The notes under the pieces were generated by a model that saw only the letters and a program-made list of their open reading frames with translations, had not been told where the DNA came from and did not search any database. A stretch of 64,000 nucleotides of DNA from Paratinospora sagittata (taxonomy: Eukaryota; Streptophyta; Magnoliopsida; Ranunculales; Menispermaceae): the NCBI GenBank assembly GCA_035771175.1, contig CM069602.1, positions 4,964,001 through 5,028,000 of the forward strand, written 5' to 3'. The translations under genes were made by a program, and so were the position numbers. Position 1 is the first letter of the stretch. Each line of letters starts with the position of its first letter. Of the stretch, positions 48,201-59,058 are shown piece after piece.

Positions 48201-49773
48201 TCTCAAGCATATGGAAACCACATCATTTTGAAAGCCCAGCAAGTATTGTCTTGCATTTATTTTCTGGCGAATGGAAATTGCAGCCTTCCTCTGTCATTTT
48301 TATACCGTCATTCTTTAAGTTTTAGGTTTTTTTGTTGCAAGATTGGTTGTTCATGTATCAGAACAGGATATGACTTCCTTCCTATTCCTGAACACTACCT
48401 ATTATCCTCTCTTTTTAAAAGTTTTTGTTCATGTTTCAGATAGACATTAAAACTGAATTTATTGCTGGAAAGAGGGGGTGGAAACTTCTTCCATGTCATC
48501 GAGTCTCTCACTAGGGAAATGGTAATGTTTTTGAAGTGCTGAAAAATAAATTGGTGAAACTTAGTGGAAGTGAACAAAAAAAATTTAGGGAAGGGTGTCC
48601 TTTTATAGAAAGAGGACATTGAGACCCAATGTAGGTCTGTTCATAATGGTTTGAATGTCCTCCTTCAATTGTCATATGTTAGCACTTTTTTTATTCTATA
48701 AGAGATTCGAGATACTCTTTTCTCAACCTCTTATGGTTTATATGATAAATTTGTAAGCAAATAGGTAGAGTTAATGCATATCATCAGTTTGTTGAAATTG
48801 TTTTAAATATCTCTTTTCTTCTTTTATCTCCTTTTTTTACAGTCATATTGAACCTTCTCTTTTTAATGTCCTGCTGCCACCTAATGCTAAGAATGTAATG
48901 CTCTCATGTTGCTCTTAAACGATTTGTGCATATTTATGTATTTATTTATTTATTTTTGCAATTACTCAAGTTGTATGCACACAGATCATGATAAACGTAT
49001 ATTTTCCCCTCATTAGTAAAAAAATTTATAAATTTTATAAAACTGCCCATGCAATGCATGGGCGGGGTTGCTTGACTATTAGCTCACTCATGATTATATG
49101 CATTATTTTTTCTATTTATTTCTTCAATTCGTTTAAAGGTTGGTGGTATAATGAATATAGTTGTTCTTAATTATCATAATTAAATTAATAATAAGGTTTT
49201 TAAAGTATCTCAGTGAAACATTCTTATTATATAAACAAATATTCAATTCACTATTCAATAGGGGTTTTGCTAACAATACCTTTACCACGCCTGTGCATCG
49301 CACGGGGTTGTAAACTAGTTACTTATGTATACTAAATGATGGAAGTAAATAGAGATTATTAAATAACAGTAACAAGTAAAGTGAACCCAAAATTTTATAT
49401 GGTTTTGCTTCAAATTTGGCTTCTTTAACAATCTGCTGTTACTCAGGTCTGGAACCACTATACGTCAAGCAGATTATTGGACTTGGTTGATCCTGCTCTA
49501 GAAGGTAGCTTCCAAGAAGATAAGGCATCTCAGGTACTCCAAGTTGGTCTTCTTTGTACGCAAGCCTCTGCAGAACTGCGGCCATTCATGTCAACGGTGG
49601 TGAAGATTCTCACTGGTAACTCTGAAATCCCGCAGCCGACACAGCCACCATTTCTCAATTCTTACGACAAAAGACGCTTGCCCATTCTTGCTGGAATTAA
49701 TGATACACAACCTGAGTCCCACACCCAATCTTCTGGAAATAGCATTACTCAAAGTGTTATTGAGCCTAGATGA
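42250..49773 (+). CDS. CRK3: Cysteine-rich receptor-like kinase, CRK3-like
   Basis: Plasma-membrane receptor-like Ser/Thr kinase. Seven exons: 42250-43024, 45072-45185, 46291-46430, 46524-46734, 46815-47046, 47571-47715, 49447-49773; phases agree, 647 residues. Order: signal peptide (about 1-25), two DUF26 domains with C-X8-C-X2-C cores (C87/C96/C99 and C200/C209/C212), a transmembrane helix (about 262-286), then the kinase. Kinase motifs are a glycine loop [12 protein letters not shown], lysine in VAVKRL (355), HRDIK (449-453), DFG (469-471) and GYMAPE. It is an RD kinase and looks active. The Arabidopsis CRK3 protein shares [19 protein letters not shown] and a C-terminal EPR ending, so the CRK3 call is good. 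Intron 6 (47716-49446) carries a Helitron-like insertion. A truncated copy of this gene lies 1.3 kb downstream. Confidence 0.92.
44585..44645. repeat. Pyrimidine minisatellite in CRK3-like intron 1
   Basis: A CCCCTCCC-type tract is followed by four tandem copies of CCCAACT. It is low-complexity and prone to length variation. Confidence 0.7.
47843..49318 (+). mobile_element. Helitron-like insertion in CRK3-like intron 6
   Basis: The right end has the Helitron signature: a 7-bp stem hairpin with a 3-base loop (49290-49306), then 12 bases ending CTAG (49315-49318) followed by T. A second hairpin of the same form (8-bp stem, 3-base loop) lies at 49045-49063; both are followed by GGGGTTG. The downstream pseudogene lacks this whole segment and appears to preserve the empty site near 51340-51352. 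The left end is set only by that comparison and does not show a clear TC, so it is approximate. Confidence 0.55.
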
Positions 49774-50798
49774 ACTTCTCACTTTACTTCATTCTTTATC
49801 AAAACTTGGGAACCAGATGCCCAACATAAGCTCTGATGAATTCTTAATCACAATTTTGAAGTCACTTGATCCCATATCTGGAACTGGGCAAGAGCAAGTG
49901 AAGTGTCTTAGAGAGCTGGGCTTTAGAAATATTCCAGATGATGTTTCAGGCTAATTTCCTCTAGAATATCAAAATGGAATTTTTTTGAGAAGGTACTGAG
50001 GAAGGTTTGCCAGCCCAACCTGCATCTGAAAATGAATTACATCTTCATTTCTTGCTTATTGACTAACATTTTTGAAGTGCTATACTGAATTGTACAGGCT
50101 TTATATTTTATGTAAATGATATGTAAATTTCCTGAGCCATTTGTGTTTTTTTTCTGGTTGGTTTACAAGATCTATGTAGTTGTATTAAGTTGACATTTTG
50201 TGTGATTTCTAATGAAATAATTTATACTTGTTTTTCTACATGTAATTAATGTCTTTCCTCCGTAATGGTTCGAGCTCAGCGTATTTACTCCACATCATCA
50301 CTTAGTGGCGTTGGTTCAATCTTGCGCATCATCACCTACCATTTATTATCAGAAATGTAGTCAATGATAATGATGAAAGATGATATGTGTACTAGGTATC
50401 CCTTCACATGAAAGATGAACTATCATAACAATTAAAATGAGGTGAAAAATCAAGAAAAATAAACAAGAAGACAAAATGGGGAAAATGTTGGAATATGGGT
50501 GAACATCTTTTTATTTTCCATGAACACAAGCAGAGAAACTAAATAAGGAGACCTAATATGTTGCTTCATACCTAGCTATTCACTCATCTTCAATTAATAA
50601 ATAGCCTCAAGGTCCCCCCAATAGAAGAAAAATACAAAATAATGCTTCCATGGAGGAGCAATCATCGACATATCAACATGTCTTGTGTTCTACATAAGAT
50701 ATATTATTATTATTTTTTTTTTGAGAAGAAGCACATAACTATATATATTGAGTAATAGAAACTGTAACTGTTGTACATTACTGCACAGAGGTTCAACC
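49774..50798. other. CRK3-like 3' UTR and downstream intergenic DNA
   Basis: The stretch 49774 to about 50250 is the likely 3' UTR and terminator zone. It is largely copied downstream of the pseudogene (51660-52240), so it belongs to the duplicated unit. From 50260 to 50798 there is no coding signal. Confidence 0.5.
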
Positions 50799-51008
50799 TG
50801 TTAGAGTAATATTATATTTGGTGAAATATAGGTTAGGTTTTAGTATATTAGAGTACTTATTTATATTAGGTGCAATTTAGTAATTTTGTGTTTTTTAGTA
50901 GCTATATAAGCTTCGCTTAATTTCTTTTGTATTCACACTCTTTTAGAGAATTATCAATGAAACCCTAGCCGTCTTTCTGTTTTTTCTTTTGTCATATGGT
51001 ATCAGAGC
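50799..51008 (+). mobile_element. Short LTR (196 bp) with initiator-tRNA primer site
   Basis: The LTR begins TGTTAGAGTAATATT and ends TCTTTTGTCA (50994). TGGTATCAGAGC follows at 50997-51008, complementary to the initiator tRNA-Met end. It contains TATATAAGC (about 50902), suitable as an LTR promoter. Such short TGTTAG LTRs are typical of copia or TRIM elements. Within about 90 bases downstream the sequence becomes the CRK3 pseudogene, so only the left end of the element survives. Confidence 0.65.
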
Positions 51009-51097
51009 AAGTTTGATCGTTATGGGTATTGCTACGTGATTATAGTTGTAACATTGGTACGGATAAGAGAGCAGGAATGTGTGGCGTTCTTTCTATT

Positions 51098-52240
51098 GGT
51101 GTTCGATTGAGTGAGAAAGTAGATGTTTATAATGTTCTTTGAATTGAAGTCATCTGTGGAAAAAGAAACAATTCCTTCACTTAGGATTCATGCAATTTCA
51201 TTGCTTCAAATGGTAATATTCTACTTAGGACTCCTCTATAGATACTAGTCACTTATTTCATACGTAAAGGTGCTTCTTTTGATGATTTGATCATCCAGCA
51301 TTTCACGTTATGTTTTTTCCTTATTTTCCCTCAAATGTCCTCATTAATTATATAAATGATGAAAATAAATAGAGATTGTTAGGGAATGTTGAAATTGTAA
51401 ATAATCTATATTATATTTTGTTTCTATTTAGAATTAGAAAGTTTAATTTTGTGTTAGAAATTAGTAGGTTGAGTTAAATTAGAAGCTCGAGTACATTTTG
51501 TGTATTTTGTCTTCTTCGTACGCAAGCCTTTGCAGAATTGCGGCCATCCATGTTAGCGGTTATGAAGATGCTCACCGGTAAGTCTGAAATCGCTCAGCCG
51601 ACACAACCACCATTTCTCATTTCTTATAACAAATGAAGCTCGCCCATTTCCATTCTTGCTGGAATTAATGACACACAACCTGAGTCCCACACCCAATCTT
51701 CTGGAAATAGCATTACTCAAAGTGTGTTGTTGAACCCTGATGAACTTCTCACTTTACTTCATTCTTATCAAAACTTGGGAACCAAATGCCCAGCATAATC
51801 TTCTGGAAATAGCATGAGTCAAAGTGTGTTGTTGAAGTCACTTCATCGATCCTATATCCGGAACTGGGCAAGAGCAAGTAAACTGTCTCATTGAGCTGGG
51901 CTTCTCAGAAATATTCTAGATGTTTCAAGGTATAGAATTTCCCCCTGCTCTAAAATATCAAAATGGAATTTTTTTGAGAGGGTACTGAGGAAGGGTTGCC
52001 AGCCCAACCTGCATCTGAAATGAATTACATCTTCATTTCTTGCTTATTGACTAACGTTTTTGGAAGTGCTATAGTGAAATGTACAGGCTTTATTCTTTAT
52101 GTAAATGATATGCAAATTTCCTTAGCCATTTCTGTGTGTGTTTTTTTTGGTTGGCTTTCTAGATATATGTAGTCGTACTGTATTAAGTTGACATTATGTA
52201 TGATTTCTACTGAATTATTTTATGCTTGTTTTTCTACATT
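51098..52240 (+). pseudogene. Truncated tandem pseudogene of the CRK3-like gene
   Basis: 51098-51235 matches the exon 6 region of the CRK3-like gene (from the [10 protein letters not shown] codons), and the match continues into its intron to about 51350. From about 51504 it matches exon 7 (LRTQAFAELRPSM, then the QPTQPPFL codons) and the 3' UTR to about 52240. All upstream exons are missing, frames are shifted, and exon 7 hits an early stop near 51635. Between 51385 and 51500 the parental sequence is replaced by AT-rich DNA beginning TGTTAGGGAATG. The intron includes splice-like borders, so this arose by DNA duplication, not by retroposition. It cannot encode a kinase. Confidence 0.85.
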
Positions 52241-53705
52241 GGCTATACTTAAGTCAAAACTATTTATAAACTTCTTAATTTCAGACATTATAATTATATT
52301 AAATATGATACAATTAGCTGGCTAACTCTGTATTTTACTTCTTTTCCTTGAGAAACAGGCTGTTTTGCCTTAAGAAGCCAAAAGAAAAAAAAAAGAAAAA
52401 AAGCAGTCTCTTTTTGTACCAACTTATATTTTTCAAAGGTTATAATATTTGTAATATTTAAGCTTTTTTAATTTTTTTAAAAAATCCTTCATGTTATTTT
52501 ACTTTTTCTGATTCTTGGGAGAATTACGGCAATATAATAAAAAATAAAATAAATAAATAAAAAATGCTGTGAAAACACACTTAAAAACACACATTGTTGA
52601 TAAAAGGGTACTACTTGTCATCAAGGTTAGACAAAACATTAAAATAAATTTATTTTAGTGACATTTCCATGAAGGGGTACTACTTGTGTATATATATATA
52701 TATAACCTATGAAGGTGACATTTCCATGTAATGAGGCAGTTCAAAGCCCACCAAATATCTAATTGATGTGCTGTGCCATTTGGAACCACCATAAGGACAT
52801 TTCACTGCAAATCCTATGGAGTTGAAAATGCCAAATGCATCTCCATCAACATGCAGACATAAATGTTGATATAATTCTTGAAAAGGAAAACACTTTGCCA
52901 TGTTTTTGTAAAAGTAGCAGATTAATATGTTTGTCGATTAATAAAAGCACCCCAAAAGAAAGAATCCGTTGTCACCATCATCCTTGCTTGAATGCTGCTT
53001 TTATTATGTGCAATAACATCCAAAGTAATACTTACCATTTATTGCAGAATTCTCGTGACATTTTGTGTTGAATGTGTTTCCTCTGCCGTGTCACCTTTTT
53101 AACAGCAACATTCACAAATCATAAACATGTCGTCCACAAGTTTTTGGAAGCCTAAATTTGAAGCATTTTGGAAGAAGAATATCTGTGTCAATACATTGAC
53201 CCTCTTACCAGAAAAAAAAAAAAAAAAAAAAAGCATATAGACAAGAACCAGGCCACCATCAATGGAAAAACAAAATGGAATCATACAGCAAGTGGCCCCC
53301 CAACACCCAACTCTCCTCAACCACTCTCCTAAATCAACGAACTTTTGATGAAAGCTATATCAGATTAGAAAAATGAAATCTATTTTTATACCTCCAAAAA
53401 TGAAAATAACTTTAATGATAATTAAAAAAAATAGAGTAGGGAATTCAGAAAAAGAACCAAGTGCAGAAGACCTCTCCCTCCATTGTTATCTTTGCATAGT
53501 AAAGAATTTTGAAAACGTAGGGTCTGCCCACTGTTCCGAACTCTCCTCTCGTGCTTTACGGGCAACTCCTTGGAACATGATCTGGGTTTATATCAAATTC
53601 TCACATACCCATATCTGAAACCAGCAAATATGAGCCATTTGATCCATGATCTTTTTACTGCAATAACGTCCAAGATTGCAAAGGGAAGCTTGAATCATAT
53701 TGCTA
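52241..53705. other. Intergenic region between CRK3 pseudogene and CRK42/1-like gene
   Basis: No coding signal beyond random short frames. A (TA)n tract lies at about 52690-52705 and an A-run at 53212-53232. The right edge is the 3' flank of the minus-strand CRK. Confidence 0.5.
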
Positions 53706-56700
53706 CTACCTTGGCTGGGATAGTTCAACTGTTGCAGATCTTGTTGAAGCTAAACTAGACATGGTGGAAGACTTGCTGGAGGTGTCAGTGGGTCCTCCGG
53801 TTGATGCAGAGCTTCGAATGACAAGAGGCGTGGAAGAGGCATCAGGGTCCATTACGCTTGCATTTAGAAACGGTGGTTGCAATGGCAAAGGAATTGGGTA
53901 GTCTTCATTGGTTAGCATTTTAACCACTTCAGACATGGATGGCCTCATTAAAACTGATGCCTGAGTACATAGGAGCCCAATTTGGAGAACATTCGAGGCC
54001 TGCTCCACTGGAAATTCACCTCTCAGTGAAGTGTCAACAGATTCCACCAATGAGTTTGATTTGTAATGCTTCCAAACCTGAGACATATAAAAATGAAACA
54101 TGTTTTGAGGGTATGAACATGTAACAGGTGAAGCATCACTAGTGCCAAGAGTCTTACTGTTTGCAGAATGGAACCTGACTCCTGCATGAAAACAGTATTC
54201 TTCCGGCCACAAACAATTTCAAGGACTAATACTCCAAAACTATACACGTCTGCCTTTTCTGTTAGTTGGCCTCGAATGAGATATTCGGGAGCCATGTACC
54301 CTCTGAACCAAAAACATTGATGAGCAAAGTTAAGATATTCTATTTGAATAAAAAGCAAACATAAAGATGAAAAAAATATAATTTTCAAATGGCTCCTCAT
54401 GTTTATCCTTATTTGTCAAACTATGTTTATTACTTCCTTTCGCTCCATAGTCTAAAAACCAAATGAATCTAATGCTTGAAAATAGAAAAAAAAAAATTAT
54501 TATTTTATTTTTTTCTATCTGCTCAAATTTGTTCATTTTGCTTCAAAATATTCTAAAATTCTATTGTTCTCTGAGATTCCTCATATGTTTATTCTAAGTT
54601 TACAATTGGTAGTTAAAATCATAGATTGGGATGTGCAGTTTTTTTTTTTTTTTACCAAGGAAACATAACACCATTTTGTTTTTCTACACTAGGTCTGTAC
54701 TGATATTTCTACATGGAATGCTGAACTGCTGCATTTCTTAAGATGTACAAGACATGATTTTTTTCTTACAGTGTTCCTGCGATTCCAGTGCTAATATGGC
54801 TTTTATCCGGTGCAAAGCATCGAGCAAGTCCAAAATCAGCTATCTTTGCAGTCATATTCTCGTCAAGGAGAACATTACTGCATTTAATGTCCCTATGAAT
54901 TATTCTTGTTGAAGAACCTTCATGGAGAAATGCCAGCCCCTCAGCTGTTCCTATGATGATGTTGTATCGCTGTTCCCAGTTAAGAAAATGGCCAGTGCTC
55001 CTATCTGCATGCGAGAACCGATTGAAAAAAAAGAAAAAAAGGAAAAGATGTTCATAATTTTCAAGACATAGAATTAAGATTCGTAATCCATAGTTTAAGG
55101 ATGCTCATTATTTTCCACGCGGCATCAAATTAAAATGTATCCTCAATTTCACATGAAAACTATGACAAAATAAACTACAAGTCGTCAAAATTTGCAGTAT
55201 GGATTACAGAATTATAGATGTTTTAGAGGTTTGAGCTACAGATTCATTCAATTCAGCATCTTAGTAAGTAAGAACACAAAATCAAATAAATTTTACTTGA
55301 GATCATTAAAAAAATAAATAAAAATAAAAAATTGAAATGAATGACAACTTACCAAAAAGGACTTGATCGAGGCTCTTGTTGACAACATATTCGTACACCA
55401 GAAGGCTCTCTGGTCCTTCAATGCTACAACCCAAAAGCTGCACAAGGTTCTTGTGCTTAATCCCACTAATCAAGTTTACCTCATTGAAGAACTCATCCAC
55501 CCATTGCCTAGTATTGAAAACTAATCTCTTGACAGCAATAATTCTTCCATCAGGAAGAGTACCCTGTCCCAAGTTTAGTTCAAAGCCTTAGAACCAGAAC
55601 AACAAGAAGAAAAACAAAAACAGTTGAGGAACATAATAAAGCCTTGCCTTAAATACTGAACCAGCTCCTCCTTCGCCTAATTTCCTTGATGGATCAAAAA
55701 CTTCCGTCGCCTTCTCCAGTGTTTCGTACTTAAAATTCAAATTGGATTTGCTCACAGTGGACGAAAGCCGACCAAGATTTTCTCGTTCTAGAAAACAAAA
55801 CATAGAAAAAAATGATCTAATTAGCCACACTGATGATAACATGAAGTTACAACATATAGTAAACACAAATTTCAGATTCTGAATTACTTTTCGTTCTTGC
55901 TACCGGGGAATTATACCTTGTTTCATCCTTTTAAATCTTTTGTAGCCTAAGCAAGCTCCAAAAAACGAGAGCATACAAAAGGCAAATGCTGCTGTAACAA
56001 TTGCTGCAATAATCCCACCTCTGGAAGAGGACCCTGAAAAGAACAAGAACAATAAACAAAACCCTAGTTAGCTTTTTCAAAACAAATTCCATAAAAATCC
56101 GTAAAACGCTAATCACCATTAATTCTGAAAACCCATGAACACACACACACACACACACAATTCATAAACACCCAATTCATAAAATCAAAAATTGAAACCA
56201 AAACACACAACAGATTGATGAATTACCTACCTTCATTCCCAATTTTTTCAGCTCCTTCATCATAAAACTTCTGAGTAGAATACCTCAAATAACACCCAGC
56301 ATGCAAAGCCCTCCCTTCCACCCCAGGCACACACTTGCCCACCATCTCCTTCCTAGCTTTCTCCAAACACGCTCTACACCCACTCTCATTAATAGTCCTC
56401 CAACACTGCCCTAACCCATAAACCCTAAAATTCTCACCTTTCACTTCCGCAACCCCAAACCCTCCATTCCCAACAGCCTTCTCCGTCACATTCAATATCA
56501 CCTCATTCACCCTCATCGTAAAATTCCCCCGGCTTCCCGCCGGCGCCGTCGCCGACGAGTTACACACGACCCTATCATTCCGATCATCCACGGCTTCTTG
56601 ATAGAAGCTGTAGTTATCGTACCGGAGGAAGCAGCCGTCGAGGTAAATCCGGCCGGAGATCGCCGGAAGGCAGCTGGGCAGCTTGGTCCGGCTCTCGGCG

Positions 56701-56987
56701 AAGCAGAGGAGGCAGTCGGTGCGGGAGAGATCGGTCATGCATTGAGCTAAGCTGTAGATTGTTGGGTTTGAACCGTATGAATATGTTCCCCAAAGCTGTT
56801 TTTCCATGAGTTGGGCTATTGTTTCCATTTCCTTCACAAAATTGGGGATGATGTTGGTGGGATCGGTTCGGACTGTGCCGCAGAATTTTCCGGCTTGGGA
56901 AATTCGAGGAGCGGCAGAGGAGATAGTGAAGAAGAAGATGGAGGAGATGTAGAGGAGAAACAGGGGTGTTGAGAACGGTCTAGGCAT
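53706..56987 (-). CDS. Cysteine-rich receptor-like kinase, CRK42/CRK1-like
   Basis: Membrane receptor-like kinase with seven exons: 56987-56231, 56033-55917, 55787-55648, 55563-55353, 55004-54770, 54302-54158, 54077-53706; phases agree, 658 residues. Order: signal peptide (1-25), DUF26 domains with C83/C92/C95 and C195/C204/C207, transmembrane helix (about 259-281, [20 protein letters not shown]), then kinase with [36 protein letters not shown] and GYMAPEY. All catalytic residues are present. Exons 3, 4 and 6 have exactly the lengths of the CRK3-like gene (140, 211, 145), showing common descent. Exon 3 ends in a GC donor (AAG then GCAAGG). The C-terminal [13 protein letters not shown] points to the CRK42/CRK1 group; I am not sure of the exact orthologue. 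The 5' flank is tandemly duplicated. Confidence 0.92.
56139..56159. repeat. (AC)n microsatellite in CRK42/1-like intron 1
   Basis: About ten AC dinucleotides in a row. Intronic. Confidence 0.85.
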
Positions 56988-57405
56988 TGCAAATTGAACT
57001 GGGTGGTCGTGTTGGATTTTTGGAAAAAAAAATGATAAAAATGAAATGGGTATTTTTTTTATGGAAGTTTTATGGCTGGTTTTGGAAGTTTTTGGTTTGG
57101 ATTAAGCTCTGTCTTTCAGTTGTATTTGGATGATTTTAGTCACAAAAACAAAGCAGAAAAGGAGAAGACGGTGAAGAAGAGGAAGAAATTGAAGAAACAG
57201 AGCAGAAACAGGGGTGTTGAGAACGGTTTAGGCATTGAAAATTGAACTGGTTGCGTTGGGTTCGTGAAAAAAAAAAATGGAGTAAAAACGAAATGGGTAT
57301 TTTTTTATTGAAGTTCTATGACTGGTTTTGGAAGTTTTTGGATTGGATTAAGCTCTGTGATCAGTTGGTTTCGAATGATTTTAGTTACAGAAAACAGAGG
57401 AAAAT
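56940..57405. repeat. Tandem duplication of the CRK42/1-like start-codon region
   Basis: Two copies about 248 bases apart share CAGGGGTGTTGAGAACGGT, AATGAAATGGGTATTTTTT-like and GGTTTTGGAAGTTTTTGG blocks. The gene-proximal copy (about 56940-57160) contains the real ATG and signal-peptide codons. The distal copy (about 57185-57405) repeats them with changes. Confidence 0.8.
57140..57235 (-). other. Signal-peptide-like upstream ORF (31 codons)
   Basis: The distal copy of the duplication retains an ATG at 57235 and reads [13 protein letters not shown] followed by a Phe-rich hydrophobic stretch, stopping at TGA (57140-57142). The first residues match the real protein start ([12 protein letters not shown]). 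If transcription starts upstream of it, the frame would lie in the 5' leader; no transcript evidence is available. Confidence 0.5.
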
Positions 57406-59058
57406 AAGAAGAAGAAAGGAAGATAAAAGATAAGAACAAAAAAAACAAAAGATGTGATTTTTCACATGTGTTGGATTTGCAAAGAATGTTTAGAGAATTT
57501 TTGCAGTGTGAAAGAGGAGATTAAATAAAAAAAGAAGAAGGGAAAATTAAATCAAAATCACGCGCACCAGTCCTACTCGCTGTCATTTCAGCGGTTTGTT
57601 CTTTCTTTGCTTCGTTTTTCTTGCGCGCAGGGAGCATGCACAGTCGGCGGTTTGACGCACATGACAGGGACACAGTGAGAGAAGCAAGGGACGATGCCAG
57701 TGGCGCACAATGCACCTCGCGCAACTTGGCCTTGCGCGTCGTCCACTTGCTAAATTGCGCCGAAGACTTTCCTACTTTATCTTTTCTGCGTCCCTCGCGT
57801 TTGGATTTGCTAATGTAAAGAAATGCCACACGCAAGAGTCGACCACGTGTCAGAGCCCAGAGTGTGGAAGAAGCTGTTCTTTTTCTCTTGCCATTTCCCG
57901 ACATCAGATCTTTGAATCTTTCATACCACAGCTTACAGGATTTCCACGTGTAATCCTCTTCTTCTTCTTCTTTTTTTTTTTTTTAATATATCATTTCATT
58001 TCATACATGTATTCCTTTAATTTTGTTTCCTTAATTTCCTTTTACTGTTTTTTCACAATTCCATCATTTTGATTTATTATGTATTTTCGGGGTGTGGACT
58101 GGCTTATACTTGTGATTAATGTGATTGCATAAATTAAAACTCTTATGATATTAGTTTTATTGAATGCATAATTTGTTCTTAGGGAGATTTTTGAGTTGTG
58201 AGAGTCACTAAGCCTTTTGAATACATAACTTGAAGCTTAATTTTTTACCTTTCAAAAATAATAATAATAAAGACTTCAATCGTCTCCTTCACCTTTAAAA
58301 GATTGCCAAAATTCTAAATTAACGTCCATCTTGGATTATATAGGCATCAAGCCTAGACTTCCTTCTGTATAATTAAATTATTTCCACCACCCAACTTCCT
58401 TCAACTTGAAAAGAGTACTGCTGCACCAAGGGCCAAGGGGAATAGATTCCTTACTTGAAAAATCAACTTTTAAAAAATGTTCAAAGTCAAGCACTAGCTA
58501 GACACTTCTTCTCCATATATATCCATTAAATAGAGAATTTTCAAAACCATCCCCAGCCCATCCATAAGAAGCATTACAATTAATAATTAATAAAATTATC
58601 TTATACATCATGTTTTTGTCATTAATGTGTCGTCGGGAATATTTAAGTTTATTAATTGTGTCTTGCTCTTATATGATTGAAATGGGATGATAGTTATTGA
58701 TAGGGATTTTGATGATTGTTTTTTTTTTTTTTGATAAGATGATATGAGAGTTTACTTTGAAAACATTGGAGTTGAAAGGTAGGAACAGTGGAAGGAATCA
58801 TCTTCCCTTGATTTCTAAGGTGGTAGCCGACGTATTTGAAAATCTTGGAAAAGGCAAACATTATTTTGACAGTTGGAAATTCTAGATGTATATTACAACC
58901 TTTAATAATCATTAATTAGTTTCAGGGAAGCTTCTAATTTCGCTTGGTTGACCATTGATGGGATCCGTATACTACGACACAATTTCATTAACATAATCTT
59001 TTTTTCAATTGTTTTTCCTTATACTATATTTTAATGGATATATAATACTAAATTGATA
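57406..59058. other. Intergenic region between the two minus-strand CRK genes
   Basis: Contains a CG-rich island (57550-57960) with two CCACGTGT G-box/ABRE-like motifs (57841 region and 57943 region), probably in the promoter zone of the CRK42/1-like gene. From 57970 to 59058 it is AT-rich with no coding signal. Confidence 0.5.

Noticed and set aside
47967..48443. 158-codon plus-strand frame
   Set aside because: Lies in the Helitron-like insert in CRK3-like intron 6, is pyrimidine-derived (Ser/Phe/Leu-rich) and shows no domain.
51098..52240. A fourth functional CRK
   Set aside because: Only the last two exons are represented, with frame damage and an early stop.
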